64,000 nt of DNA, taken from the NCBI RefSeq assembly GCF_001517085.1, contig NZ_LRAC01000144.1, forward strand, positions 1 through 64,000, given 5' to 3'. Position 1 is the first letter of the stretch, and each line of letters starts with the position of its first letter. This document shows positions 56,817-64,000 of this stretch, one piece after another. The stretch comes from Paenibacillus sp. DMB5. Its GTDB lineage: Bacteria > Bacillota > Bacilli > Paenibacillales > Paenibacillaceae. Under the pieces are notes generated by a model. The model saw nothing but the letters and a program-made list of their open reading frames with translations. It was not told where the DNA came from and searched no databases. The position numbers and the translations under genes were made by a program.

Positions 56817-56835
56817 AACTTACAAAATGTAAGTT
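56817..56835. promoter_or_regulatory. Palindromic operator AACTTACAAAATGTAAGTT
   Basis: A perfect 8-3-8 inverted repeat 79 bp upstream of the flavoenzyme start. TTAC/GTAA palindromes of this kind are used by HxlR/MarR-type redox regulators; no such gene is in the window. Confidence 0.5.
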
Positions 56836-56928
56836 TATGAGTAAATGTTTCTTTTTGGGCAAGCCTATTACCGGCAGCAGTCTGCCCTGTTAAATACTTT
56901 GCTATTCAAATTTAATTGTGTCTTTTTG

Positions 56929-56957
56929 TTGACAGACCCGCGGATAGGTGATATTTT
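56929..56957 (+). promoter_or_regulatory. Sigma-A promoter of the sulfonate-type operon
   Basis: TTGACA (56929-56934), a 17-bp spacer and TATTTT (56952-56957) predict a leader of about 150 nt before the ATPase gene. Confidence 0.7.
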
Positions 56958-57008
56958 AAATGCACAAATTCAAATTGTTTTACTTTGAATTACATTGGCC
57001 GACTGTAC

Positions 57009-57055
57009 AAACAGAGGTGCCCGTGCTATCCAGCACGTGGTCCCTCTGTTTTTTA
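57009..57055 (+). terminator. Leader terminator/attenuator before the ABC operon
   Basis: AAACAGAGG pairs with CCTCTGTTT, with an inner CCGTGCT/AGCACG stem, followed by TTTTTTATT. This all lies between promoter and first gene. A second inverted repeat, ATTCAAA/TTTGAAT at 56969-56990, precedes it and could be an antiterminator partner. No S-box or T-box motif is present. Confidence 0.65.
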
Positions 57056-57115
57056 TTGCAATAAAAATACCGGCTGAACTATAGGTCAGCCCACACACCT
57101 GAAGGAGGAACCGGG

Positions 57116-57892
57116 ATGGGAGAGGTAATGCTGTCCATTGCACAGCTGAACAAAAGCTTTGATACCGCCGGAGGACAGGTAAAGGCGCTGCATGAGGTAA
57201 ATCTCGACGTGCAACAGGGGGAGTTCATCACCGTGATCGGCCCGAGCGGCTGCGGAAAAAGCACGCTGCTGCGCATCGTTGCCGGACTCGATACCGGCTA
57301 TACCGGCAGTGTTACGCTGGAGGGGCAGACGATTGGCGGTCCCGGTATAGACAAAGGGTTTATTTTTCAGGAGCACCGGCTGTTTCCGTGGCTTACCGTT
57401 GAGAAGAACATTGCTTCAGATCTGCCGCTCAGCCGCCCGGATGTCCGGCAGAAGGTGGATGAGCTGATTGAGCTGGTGAAGCTGACCGGCTTCGAAAAAG
57501 CCTACCCCCGCGAGCTGTCCGGAGGAATGGCCCAGCGGGTGGCGATTGCCAGGGCACTGCTGCGGAATCCGAAAATCCTGCTGCTCGATGAGCCGTTTGG
57601 TGCGCTTGACGCCTTTACCCGGGCGCATATGCAGGCGGTGCTGCTGGATATCTGGCGGAAGAACCGGACAACAATGATTTTTGTAACACATGATATTGAT
57701 GAAGCCGTATTTCTTGGAAACAGAGTAGTTATTCTGGAGCCGCGGCCGGGCAAAATCCGCAAAATCGTGCCGGTTGACCTGCCGTATCCGCGCAAAAAGA
57801 CAACCACCTCCTTTCAGGAGCTGCGCCTTAGAGTTCTGAATTATTTTGAGAAGGTAGAGGAGCTGGAGCTGACGGACGGGGCGGGGATTTAG
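57116..57892 (+). CDS. ABC transporter ATPase, sulfonate/nitrate/taurine type
   Basis: 258 aa with Walker A GPSGCGKST, Q-loop FIFQEHRLFPWLTV, signature LSGGMAQRVAIARAL, Walker B ILLLDEPFGALD and H-loop VTHDIDEA. The EHRLFPW and PYPRKKTT-type C-terminus fits SsuB/TauB. ATG 57116 follows AAGGAGG by 7 nt. It is first in an operon with two permeases, a flavoprotein, a ferredoxin and the binding protein. Confidence 0.95.
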   Translation: MGEVMLSIAQLNKSFDTAGGQVKALHEVNLDVQQGEFITVIGPSGCGKSTLLRIVAGLDTGYTGSVTLEGQTIGGPGIDKGFIFQEHRLFPWLTVEKNIASDLPLSRPDVRQKVDELIELVKLTGFEKAYPRELSGGMAQRVAIARALLRNPKILLLDEPFGALDAFTRAHMQAVLLDIWRKNRTTMIFVTHDIDEAVFLGNRVVILEPRPGKIRKIVPVDLPYPRKKTTTSFQELRLRVLNYFEKVEELELTDGAGI

Positions 57893-57996
57893 AGGGGTGT
57901 CGGTGGTCTTGAAAATGGCAAACGAGGAATTGCCACTGTCTTATATCCGACTTAATCTATGAGAATTATTAACTATTAGAAGAGGGGGGCATTTAT

Positions 57997-58800
57997 ATGA
58001 GCAACCAGGCTGTGGCCGCAGGCTCAGCCGGTAAACCGGGAAAAGCGGTTATTGCCGGACTCGGCCTGCTGCTGCCGGGTAGCCTGCTGATCTCGTGGCA
58101 GCTGCTGGGCCATTACGGAATTTTATCCGAAATGTTGTTTCCGACACCGTATACCATTGCCCAATCGTTTATTTTACTGGCTGCAAGCGGTGATCTGTGG
58201 AGCCATTTCCGGGTCAGCGCAGTAAGGGCCTTTTCCGGATTTTTGCTTGGCGGGGGGCTGGGGCTGCTGCTGGGCATTCTGGTCGGACTGTTCCGCAGAT
58301 CGGAGCGGCTGTTGGACCCGTCGCTCCAGATGATCCGGATGATTCCGAGCCTGGCAGTGGTGCCGCTGTTCATCCTCTGGTTCGGAATCGGCGAGGAATC
58401 CAAAGTGCTGCTGATCGCAAAGGGTGCATTCTTCCCGGTGTATATCAACACCTTCATGGGCATTCGCGGCACGGACAACAAGCTGTTCGAAGTATCCAGG
58501 GTGCTCGGCTTCAGCCGGCTGCAGCAGGTGCTGCGGCTGGTGCTGCCGGCGGCGGTCCCGAACATTATGCTCGGTGTGCGCCTGTCGCTGGGATTGTCCT
58601 GGCTGGGGCTGGTGGTGGCAGAGCTTATCGCATCGACCTCGGGTATCGGCTATATGATGTCTGACGCCCGCCAGTTTGCCGATACACCGGTTGTATTTGT
58701 CGGAATTATTGTATTTGCCGCTGCAGGGCTGCTTAGCGATACGGTTGTCCGCCTGATTGAACGGCGGCTGCTGAGATGGAAGGACAGCTATCAAGGATAG
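57997..58800 (+). CDS. ABC transporter permease, SsuC type
   Basis: 267 aa with about six membrane segments and a cytoplasmic EAA-like loop KLFEVSRVLGFSRLQQVLRLVLPAA. MLFPTPYTIAQSF near the N-terminus is usual for SsuC/TauC. ATG follows GAGGGGGG. It probably pairs with the next permease, to which it is similar, as a heterodimeric channel. Confidence 0.94.
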   Translation: MSNQAVAAGSAGKPGKAVIAGLGLLLPGSLLISWQLLGHYGILSEMLFPTPYTIAQSFILLAASGDLWSHFRVSAVRAFSGFLLGGGLGLLLGILVGLFRRSERLLDPSLQMIRMIPSLAVVPLFILWFGIGEESKVLLIAKGAFFPVYINTFMGIRGTDNKLFEVSRVLGFSRLQQVLRLVLPAAVPNIMLGVRLSLGLSWLGLVVAELIASTSGIGYMMSDARQFADTPVVFVGIIVFAAAGLLSDTVVRLIERRLLRWKDSYQG

Positions 58801-58814
58801 GAGGAATGTACAGC

Positions 58815-59701
58815 ATGAGCAACGGGGTAGAAATGGTTGTAAAGTCAGCAAAAACGGTAAGGGAGGCGCATGATTACACAGGAAGCGCACCTATTTCTGC
58901 TCCTAACAAGCAGAAAAGGGCATATTCTGTTCGGACAAAGACGCTTTTGTCGACTGGGCAGCCGGGGCTGCCATACCGGTGGCGGTCATTGTGCTATGGC
59001 AGCTCGGCGGGAGTGCGGGCTGGATCTCGCCGGAGTTTTTGCCGGCGCCCTGGTCCATTCTGTCGGCCTTTGCCGGACTTGCGGCCAGCGGCGAGCTGCT
59101 CCATCACCTCGGGGTGAGCATCGGCCGGGCCGGGCTCGGCTATGTGATCGGCGGAATCCTCGGCCTGCTGCTCGGCATATTGACCGGCCTGTTCCGCAAA
59201 GCGGAGTATCTGCTGGACCCCAGTGTCCAGGTGCTGCGGCTGGTTCCGCATCTGGCGATTGCCCCGCTGATTATTCTCTGGTTCGGCTTCGGCGAAGTAT
59301 CGAAGGTAGCCATTATTCTGAGCGGGGCCTTTTTCCCGCTGTACATCAATACCTTTATGGGAATCCGGAGTGTGGACAACAAGCTGTTTGAGGTAGCCAG
59401 GGTGCTTGGATTCGGTCCGCTGCAGAAGCTGCACCGGCTGATTCTGCCGGCTGCGCTGCCCGGCATTCTGCTGGGCCTGCGGCTCTCAATGGCGGTAGCG
59501 TGGATCGGCCTGGTTGTTGCCGAGCTGATCGGCTCTTCCTCCGGGGTAGGGTTCCTGATTAATGAGGCAAAGCAGAACTCCAATACTGAGGTCATTTTTG
59601 TGGGCATCATTATTTTCGCCATTGTCGGCAAGCTGATTGATTCCTTATTCCGCATCATCGAACGCAAGCTCCTGCACTGGCGGGACAGCTATCAGGGCTA
59701 A
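58815..59701 (+). CDS. ABC transporter permease, SsuC type (frameshift in assembly)
   Basis: The N-terminal 45 residues are in the frame of ATG 58815 (after AGGAGG) and the rest in the frame of 58979-59701. One missing base at about 58945-58951 separates TKTLL from DWAAGAAIPVAVIVLWQLGG. Repaired length is about 295 aa, with the loop KLFEVARVLGFGPLQKLHRLILPAA. It is a paralogue of the preceding permease (both end in RDSYQG or KDSYQG). No biological reason for decay is seen. Confidence 0.87.
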
Positions 59702-59725
59702 ATTAACCAAGGGGGCTGAAGGTAA

Positions 59726-61336
59726 ATGAATCTTTCGATAGGACATACAGGAACTCTGAATTTGCAGGCGGATGTACTGGTAATCGGCGGTGGTCCGGCA
59801 GGTACATGGGCTGCACTTACGGCAGCAGCGAAAGGGGCCAAGGTTATTCTGGCCGATAAGGGCTACTGCGGCTCCAGCGGAGCTACTGCTCCGTCAGGCA
59901 CCGGAGTGTGGTATGTGCAGCCGGATGACAAGCTGCGCGAGGAAGCCAAGGCCAGCCGTTACTCGATGGGCGGCAAGCTGGCCGAGCACCGCTGGATGGA
60001 CCGGGTGCTGGACCGCACCTATGAGAATATGAACCGCCTGGGCGTTTCCGGCTATCCGTTCCCGCTGGATGAGCACGGCAACCAGTACCGCCGCAGTCTG
60101 CAGGGTCCGGAATATATGCGGCTGATGCGCAAGCTGGTCAAGAAGGCAGGCGTGAAGATCATGGATCACAGTCCGGCGCTTGAGCTGCTGGCCGATGAGC
60201 ACGGCGTTGCCGGGGCAACCGGTGTGCAGACCCAGAGCGGAGAAGGCTGGAGCGTACAGGCGGGAGCCGTGGTTATCGCGACCGGCGGCTGCGCCTTCCT
60301 CAGCAAGGCGCTGGGCTGCAACGTGCTGACCGGTGACGGCTATCTGTTCGCCGCCGAGGCCGGGGCCAGCCTGTCAGGCATGGAATTCTCCAATGCCTAT
60401 GCGATCTGCCCGACCTTTTCCTCCGTCACCAAGACAGCCTATTACAGCTATGCAAGCTTCTATTATGAAGACGGCAGTGTGGTAGAGGGGGCAGGCTCCA
60501 AGAAAGGCCGCTCGGTTATTGCCCGCAATCTGCTGGCCGGCCGCCAGGTGTATGCGAAGCTGGACGGTGCTTCAGAGGATCTGCAGCCGCTGCTGCGGGT
60601 TGCCCAGACGAACTTCTTCCTGCCGTTTGACCGCCGGGGCATTAATCCGTTCAAGGATGCTTTTCCGGTTACCCTGCGGCTGGAAGGTACCGTGCGCGGC
60701 ACGGGCGGCATCCGCATAACGGATGAAGACTGCAGCACCGGCGTTCCGGGACTGTATGCTGCAGGCGATGCGGCAACCCGCGAGCTGATCTGCGGCGGCT
60801 TCACCGGCGGCGGCAGCCACAATGCCGCCTGGGCGATGTCTTCCGGCTCCTTTGCCGGAGAAGGCGCAGCCGCTTATGCCGCTGGACTGGGGCAGCATGC
60901 CGCTGACCGCAGGCCGCGCGGGCTGTCCTCCTCACCGCTGGTTGACCAGCAGGTGAAGCCGGGTACGGCGGCGCGTGCAGCGGAATTTGTCTCGGCTGTG
61001 CAGGACGAAGTCAAGCCGTACGACATCAACCTCTTCCGTACGGAGCAGGGGCTGACCTCCTCGCTCGGCCGCCTGGACGGACTGTGGAAGGAGCAGCGCA
61101 GCCGGGAAATCCAGCGCACACCGGAAGGGGTGAAGGCCCGCGAAGCGGAAGCCTTGACAGCGACCGCCCGCTGGATGTACAGCTCGGCACTGGCCCGTAC
61201 GGAAACCAGAGGCATGCATAAACGCGAGGATTACAAGGAAACAGACAACAGCCAGCATCACCGGCTGATCAGCGGCGGACTGGATCAGGTATGGGTTAAG
61301 ACAGAAGAAGTTGCGAAGGAGAGTGTACTACTGTGA
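59726..61336 (+). CDS. FAD-dependent flavoprotein, AprA/fumarate reductase-like
   Basis: 536 aa. The N-terminal FAD-binding fold ADVLVIGGGPAGTWAAL with a following acidic-type position (VILADKG) and GSSGATAPSGTG belong to the succinate dehydrogenase/fumarate reductase/adenylylsulfate reductase flavoprotein family. The middle has GRSVIARNLL and the end ITDEDCSTGVPGLYAAGDAA with GGFTGGGSHNAAWA. The stop overlaps the ferredoxin start by 4 bp (GTGA), so the two probably form a complex, as AprA with AprB. Inside a sulfonate-type transport operon it may oxidise or reduce a sulfur or C-S compound; this is inference. Confidence 0.88.
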   Translation: MNLSIGHTGTLNLQADVLVIGGGPAGTWAALTAAAKGAKVILADKGYCGSSGATAPSGTGVWYVQPDDKLREEAKASRYSMGGKLAEHRWMDRVLDRTYENMNRLGVSGYPFPLDEHGNQYRRSLQGPEYMRLMRKLVKKAGVKIMDHSPALELLADEHGVAGATGVQTQSGEGWSVQAGAVVIATGGCAFLSKALGCNVLTGDGYLFAAEAGASLSGMEFSNAYAICPTFSSVTKTAYYSYASFYYEDGSVVEGAGSKKGRSVIARNLLAGRQVYAKLDGASEDLQPLLRVAQTNFFLPFDRRGINPFKDAFPVTLRLEGTVRGTGGIRITDEDCSTGVPGLYAAGDAATRELICGGFTGGGSHNAAWAMSSGSFAGEGAAAYAAGLGQHAADRRPRGLSSSPLVDQQVKPGTAARAAEFVSAVQDEVKPYDINLFRTEQGLTSSLGRLDGLWKEQRSREIQRTPEGVKAREAEALTATARWMYSSALARTETRGMHKREDYKETDNSQHHRLISGGLDQVWVKTEEVAKESVLL

Positions 61337-61665
61337 TTGAAGTCATCAGCGCTGCCAGGTGTGTAGAGTGCAATCAGTGTGTATCCGTCTGCCCGACGAA
61401 TGTTTTTGACCGGGCACCGGACGGAATCCCCGTTATCGCCCGGCAGAGCGATTGCCAGACCTGCTTCATGTGCGAGCTGTATTGCCCTGTTGATGCGCTG
61501 TACGTTGCCCCGGATTCTGAAGCTGTGACCGGTGTGACTGAACAGGTGCTGGAAGAGCAGGGGCTGCTCGGCGGATACAGGGAGAAGGTAGGCTGGGGCA
61601 GAGGCAGACAGCCGGTGGCAAGCCATGACTTTATGTATAAACTGGCGGCCAGAGCCGGGTTCTAG
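61333..61665 (+). CDS. Two-cluster ferredoxin subunit, AprB-like
   Basis: 110 aa with two [4Fe-4S] motifs: CVECNQCVSVCP and CQTCFMCELYCP. GTG 61333 is embedded in the flavoprotein stop (GTGA), showing translational coupling and a likely 1:1 complex. The last 40 residues are a basic extension. It would pass electrons to or from the FAD subunit. Confidence 0.92.
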   Translation: MIEVISAARCVECNQCVSVCPTNVFDRAPDGIPVIARQSDCQTCFMCELYCPVDALYVAPDSEAVTGVTEQVLEEQGLLGGYREKVGWGRGRQPVASHDFMYKLAARAGF

Positions 61666-61709
61666 AAATAGCAATCATCTGACATCAGACCGAGGGGAGA
61701 ACGACATTA

Positions 61710-62777
61710 ATGAAATCGTACAGAGAGATTCAAGGCGGACGTAAAAAAGGGGCACGCGGGCTGCTGCTCGCAAGCCTGGTCATGATCATGCTGGCGCTGC
61801 AGGCTTGCGGTAATAATGCGGGCTCCGGCAACAGCGCATCTTCAGCAGCAGGCGGCAATAATACTGCGGAGGCCGCAGGCAGCGAAACAACAACGGCTAC
61901 TGCACCGGCTGTGCTGAATTTCGGCTATATCGGCTCCAACAAGCTGAACGTGCCGGGCGGCGCGGAGGGCTGGGGCTTTTACAAGGGAATCATTCAGGAA
62001 GAATTGAAAAAATACGGCATCACCGAAGTAAAGCTGACCGGCTTCCCGAACGGACCGGACCAGACGGAGTCGCTGATTAGCGGCCGGCTTGATTTCGGCA
62101 GCCTCGGGGATACACCGGCTATTATCGCCTATGCTTCCGGCGCCAAGACCCGGCTGATCTCGCAATCCTCGGCCCACACCGTAGGCTATCTGATCGGTAA
62201 AAAGGACGGCCCGAAGACCGTTAAGGATCTGCAGGGCAAGACTATTGCCATCCAGAAAGGCTCCTTCATGCACCGTTATGTGGTGGGACTGCTGCAGCAG
62301 GAGGGGGTAACCGACTATAAGCTGGTGCACATGCTGATTCCGGATGCTACCGCTGCGCTTGCCAGAGGGGATGTGGATGCGACCACCAACCTTGGGGTTC
62401 CGGCCTTGAAGCTGATTGATGAAGGTTATACCCACCTTGACGATGCTTCAAAGCATCCGGACCTGCTGGGCTCCAGCGCTACTGTTGTATCCGAGGAGTA
62501 CCTGGAGAAATTCCCGGATTTCCCTAAGGTATGGAACGAGGCACGTGAAAAAGCGCTGGCTGATCTCAAGCAGCATGAAGACGAATACTACGAATTCCTG
62601 GCCGAAATCGGCGATACCACGCCGGAGCTGGCCAAACAGGTGAATCCGATCAGCGATATCAAGGATACAGCCTTCACGGAAGAAGGCACCAGGCTGCTGG
62701 AGGGCACCAAGAACTTCCTGGTCGAAGAAAAGCTGGCCAAAAAGGACTTCAACATCAGCGACTGGCAGCTGCAATAA
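61710..62777 (+). CDS. ABC transporter substrate-binding lipoprotein, SsuA/TauA type
   Basis: 355 aa. A basic N-terminus, hydrophobic core and lipobox LALQAC are followed by the NMT1/SsuA-type domain: LNFGYIGSNKLNVPGG, LISGRLDFGSLGDTPAIIAYASG, LQGKTIAIQKGSFMHR, LARGDVDATTNLG. It binds sulfonates or related compounds outside the cell for the permease pair. It lies 44 bp after the ferredoxin, in the same operon. Confidence 0.93.
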   Translation: MKSYREIQGGRKKGARGLLLASLVMIMLALQACGNNAGSGNSASSAAGGNNTAEAAGSETTTATAPAVLNFGYIGSNKLNVPGGAEGWGFYKGIIQEELKKYGITEVKLTGFPNGPDQTESLISGRLDFGSLGDTPAIIAYASGAKTRLISQSSAHTVGYLIGKKDGPKTVKDLQGKTIAIQKGSFMHRYVVGLLQQEGVTDYKLVHMLIPDATAALARGDVDATTNLGVPALKLIDEGYTHLDDASKHPDLLGSSATVVSEEYLEKFPDFPKVWNEAREKALADLKQHEDEYYEFLAEIGDTTPELAKQVNPISDIKDTAFTEEGTRLLEGTKNFLVEEKLAKKDFNISDWQLQ

Positions 62778-62793
62778 CATCTACGCCGGAGGG

Positions 62794-63280
62794 ATGAGCA
62801 GCTTCAACTTTTCGCGGATCGCTGCGCGCCGGTTATCGGAGACGCCGGGGGCTGCTGGTACCGCAGGAGCTGCTGAGACTGCTGAGACTCCCGGGACGGC
62901 AGAGGTTTCAACAACGGCTGGGACTGGCGGAGTTGTGGGGAACGCCGGAAGCGGCGGGTTTACTGAAACTGTTGGAATTACCAAGCACGCTGGAACCACC
63001 AGAGCTGTTGTAGCTGCTGAAACTGTTGGAATTGCCGACATAACAGGAGTTGCGGAGGAGAATGGAACCGCGGGGACTGCCGGCATTGCCGGTCTATCTG
63101 CTGGAGCAGAATGCCCGTTTCCGAGAACAGGCGCCGCAGCACCGTTATACCGGTGTGAGTGGCGCCGACCATACCTTTGACACCGCTGACCCTTATAAAG
63201 GCCCGACTCGGGATCTGAATGAAGCGTTAGCCCTGACACTGGAGTTTCTGCACGAGAAGCTTGTCAGACGCAGGGCAGGT
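62794..63280 (+). pseudogene. Degenerate alpha/beta-hydrolase-like remnant in low-complexity DNA
   Basis: The end (63050-63270) reads VYLLEQNARFRE, GADHTFDTADPYKG and LNEALALTLEFLHEKLVRR, similar to the catalytic-histidine end of alpha/beta hydrolases. Upstream the matching frame is Leu-rich (LLKLLELP twice) with stops near 63010 and 63035. An open Ala/Gly/Thr-rich frame from 62794 and a Pro/Ala-rich minus frame are products of CTG-type short repeats. The C-terminus runs directly into the palindromic repeat at 63284, which appears to have cut it. Confidence 0.4.
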
Positions 63281-63283
63281 GTG

Positions 63284-63480
63284 AACTTAGTTGGATTTTC
63301 GCCACTTATTTCCCTTAATTCTCGGAAATATTGATCATTAGGTGGAAAAAAGACATCTAATCCAGGCCATAATGCCCTTTTGGAGCCCACTTTGAAAAAT
63401 TAAGTGTCCTTTTTCCAACTAAGCTGCTCATACCGGGCAACTTGGGAGAATTAGATGGCGAAAATCCACTTAGTTGGATG
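63284..63480. repeat. Nested palindromic intergenic repeat element
   Basis: Three pairs of arms nest: TTGGATTTTCGCC (63291-63303) with GGCGAAAATCC (63457-63467), TTAATTCTC (63315-63323) with GAGAATTA (63446-63453), and a 24-nt arm at 63338-63361 with an imperfect complement at 63399-63423. An 18-bp part of the right arm recurs at 41750-41767. It has the look of a MITE or REP-type element. Confidence 0.6.
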
Positions 63481-63542
63481 GAACGGACGTTTGCGGAGCT
63501 TAAAAAAAGCAAATTAGCGAACTACCGAGCCACCAATCCGCT

Positions 63543-63590
63543 GAGCCACTGAGCTACCGATCCGCCGAGTCACTGAGCTACCGATCCGCC
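63543..63590. repeat. Two 24-bp tandem repeats
   Basis: GAGCCACTGAGCTACCGATC-type units of 24 bp at 63543-63566 and 63567-63590 differ by one base (C/T), with partial copies on both sides from about 63519. They are non-coding and of unknown role. Confidence 0.7.
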
Positions 63591-63675
63591 GAGCCTATTT
63601 TTGGACATGAAACTACTTTAATAGGGCTAGAAGCGCCACACAGCGGGAGCTATTATACATTTAAGGAGGAAGACA

Positions 63676-64000
63676 ATGCCGCAGCAGCAGACAACAACAG
63701 ATGTGCTTGTGCTGGGCGGAGGCCCGCCGGGGCATGGGCAGCGTGGCATGCGGCTTCGCAAGGCGCACAGGTCATTCTTGCCGACAAAGGCTATCTTGGA
63801 ACAAGCGGCGCGACAGCACCAGGCGGGACTACCCTGCTGGTGATTCCGCCGGTGGCTGAGCTTCGCGATGCGGCGGTTCAGGCCAGGCTGCGGGCAGGCG
63901 GCTACCTGTCAGAGAACAGCTGGATTCACCGGGTACTGGATCAGGTAGAGCAGAATTTGCGGCAGATTGAGGATTGGGGCTACCCTTTTCCGAAGGATCA
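63676..64000 (+). CDS. Second AprA-like flavoprotein, N-terminal part (frameshift; runs off window)
   Basis: ATG 63676 follows AAGGAGG. The FAD-binding start TDVLVLGGGP is followed, after one missing base at about 63724-63731, by GAWAAWHAASQGAQVILADKGYLGTSGATAPGGTTLL and on to the window edge (WGYPFPKD). It resembles the flavoprotein at 59726 closely (ILADKGY, TSGATAP, YPFP). The gene is cut off at 64000. It is either a second redox module of the same operon or a duplicate. Confidence 0.8.

Noticed and set aside
57009..57055. S-box (SAM) riboswitch before the sulfonate-type operon
   Set aside because: No S-box core motifs upstream and the leader is too short for the aptamer.
62781..63239. 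152-aa Pro/Ala-rich minus ORF
   Set aside because: Low-complexity translation of short repeats, with no start signal and no conserved segment.
63543..63590. 24-bp repeats considered as a CRISPR
   Set aside because: Units are directly adjacent with no spacers and only two full copies.

Overview
The window looks like a chromosomal segment of a Paenibacillus-type Firmicute. The evidence is strong AGGAGG-type ribosome sites, YesM/YesN-type sensor kinase and AraC-fused response regulator pairs next to sugar ABC transporters, a T-box leader, a ydaO (c-di-AMP) riboswitch, an IMC/peptidase G2 protein, SH3b-amidase and many TTG/GTG starts. No rRNA, tRNA, CRISPR array or complete IS was seen.

Layout. 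(1) 1-8.1 kb is visibly AT-richer than the rest and reads as a horizontally acquired defence island: the C-terminal end of a TrlF-like ATPase, a 1379-aa nuclease/STAND/repeat protein resembling Avs-type antiphage proteins, an Mrr-like PD-(D/E)xK gene interrupted by an in-frame TAA with a translationally coupled small ORF, a structured non-coding stretch, and an orphan GIY-YIG-like gene. (2) 8.2-12.1 kb holds small accessory genes (VOC, SUFU, histidine phosphatase) around a cluster of decayed genes. (3) 12.2-25.5 kb is a galactoside-utilisation locus: AraC regulator, GH4 alpha-galactosidase, sugar acetyltransferase, response regulator, sensor kinase, solute-binding protein, two permeases and GH2 beta-galactosidase. 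No transporter ATPase is present, as is usual when a shared MsmX-type ATPase serves. (4) 25.7-36.5 kb is mixed: a secreted protein, a KamA-like radical SAM gene behind a c-di-AMP riboswitch, a cysteine hydrolase, a copper-amine-oxidase-N protein, an LLM flavoenzyme, a SHAEG-repeat self-cleaving protein, a possible type I toxin and ArsB. (5) 36.6-43.5 kb has a bicupin oxalate decarboxylase-like protein, a methyltransferase/TPR pair, T-box-controlled GlnRS, and MntH with a candidate MntR operator. (6) 43.5-50.5 kb is a second sugar ABC locus with its own kinase/regulator pair and a duplicated upstream motif. (7) 50.5-55.5 kb has an amidase, a TIR-like/GAF-like protein with a small basic partner, an MFS transporter and an Rgg-type regulator. 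(8) 55.6-64 kb is a sulfonate-type ABC transporter interleaved with an AprA/AprB-like flavoprotein and ferredoxin, a second flavoprotein copy and an LLM monooxygenase.

Eight otherwise normal genes are each split by what looks like one missing base (near 12745, 16301, 32766, 40097, 46523, 48143, 58948 and 63727). All eight have the same sign, which suggests sequencing or assembly deletions rather than eight real pseudogenes. In contrast, the TAA at 5572 and the remnants at 9.0-10.3 kb and 34.6-35.1 kb look like genuine decay.
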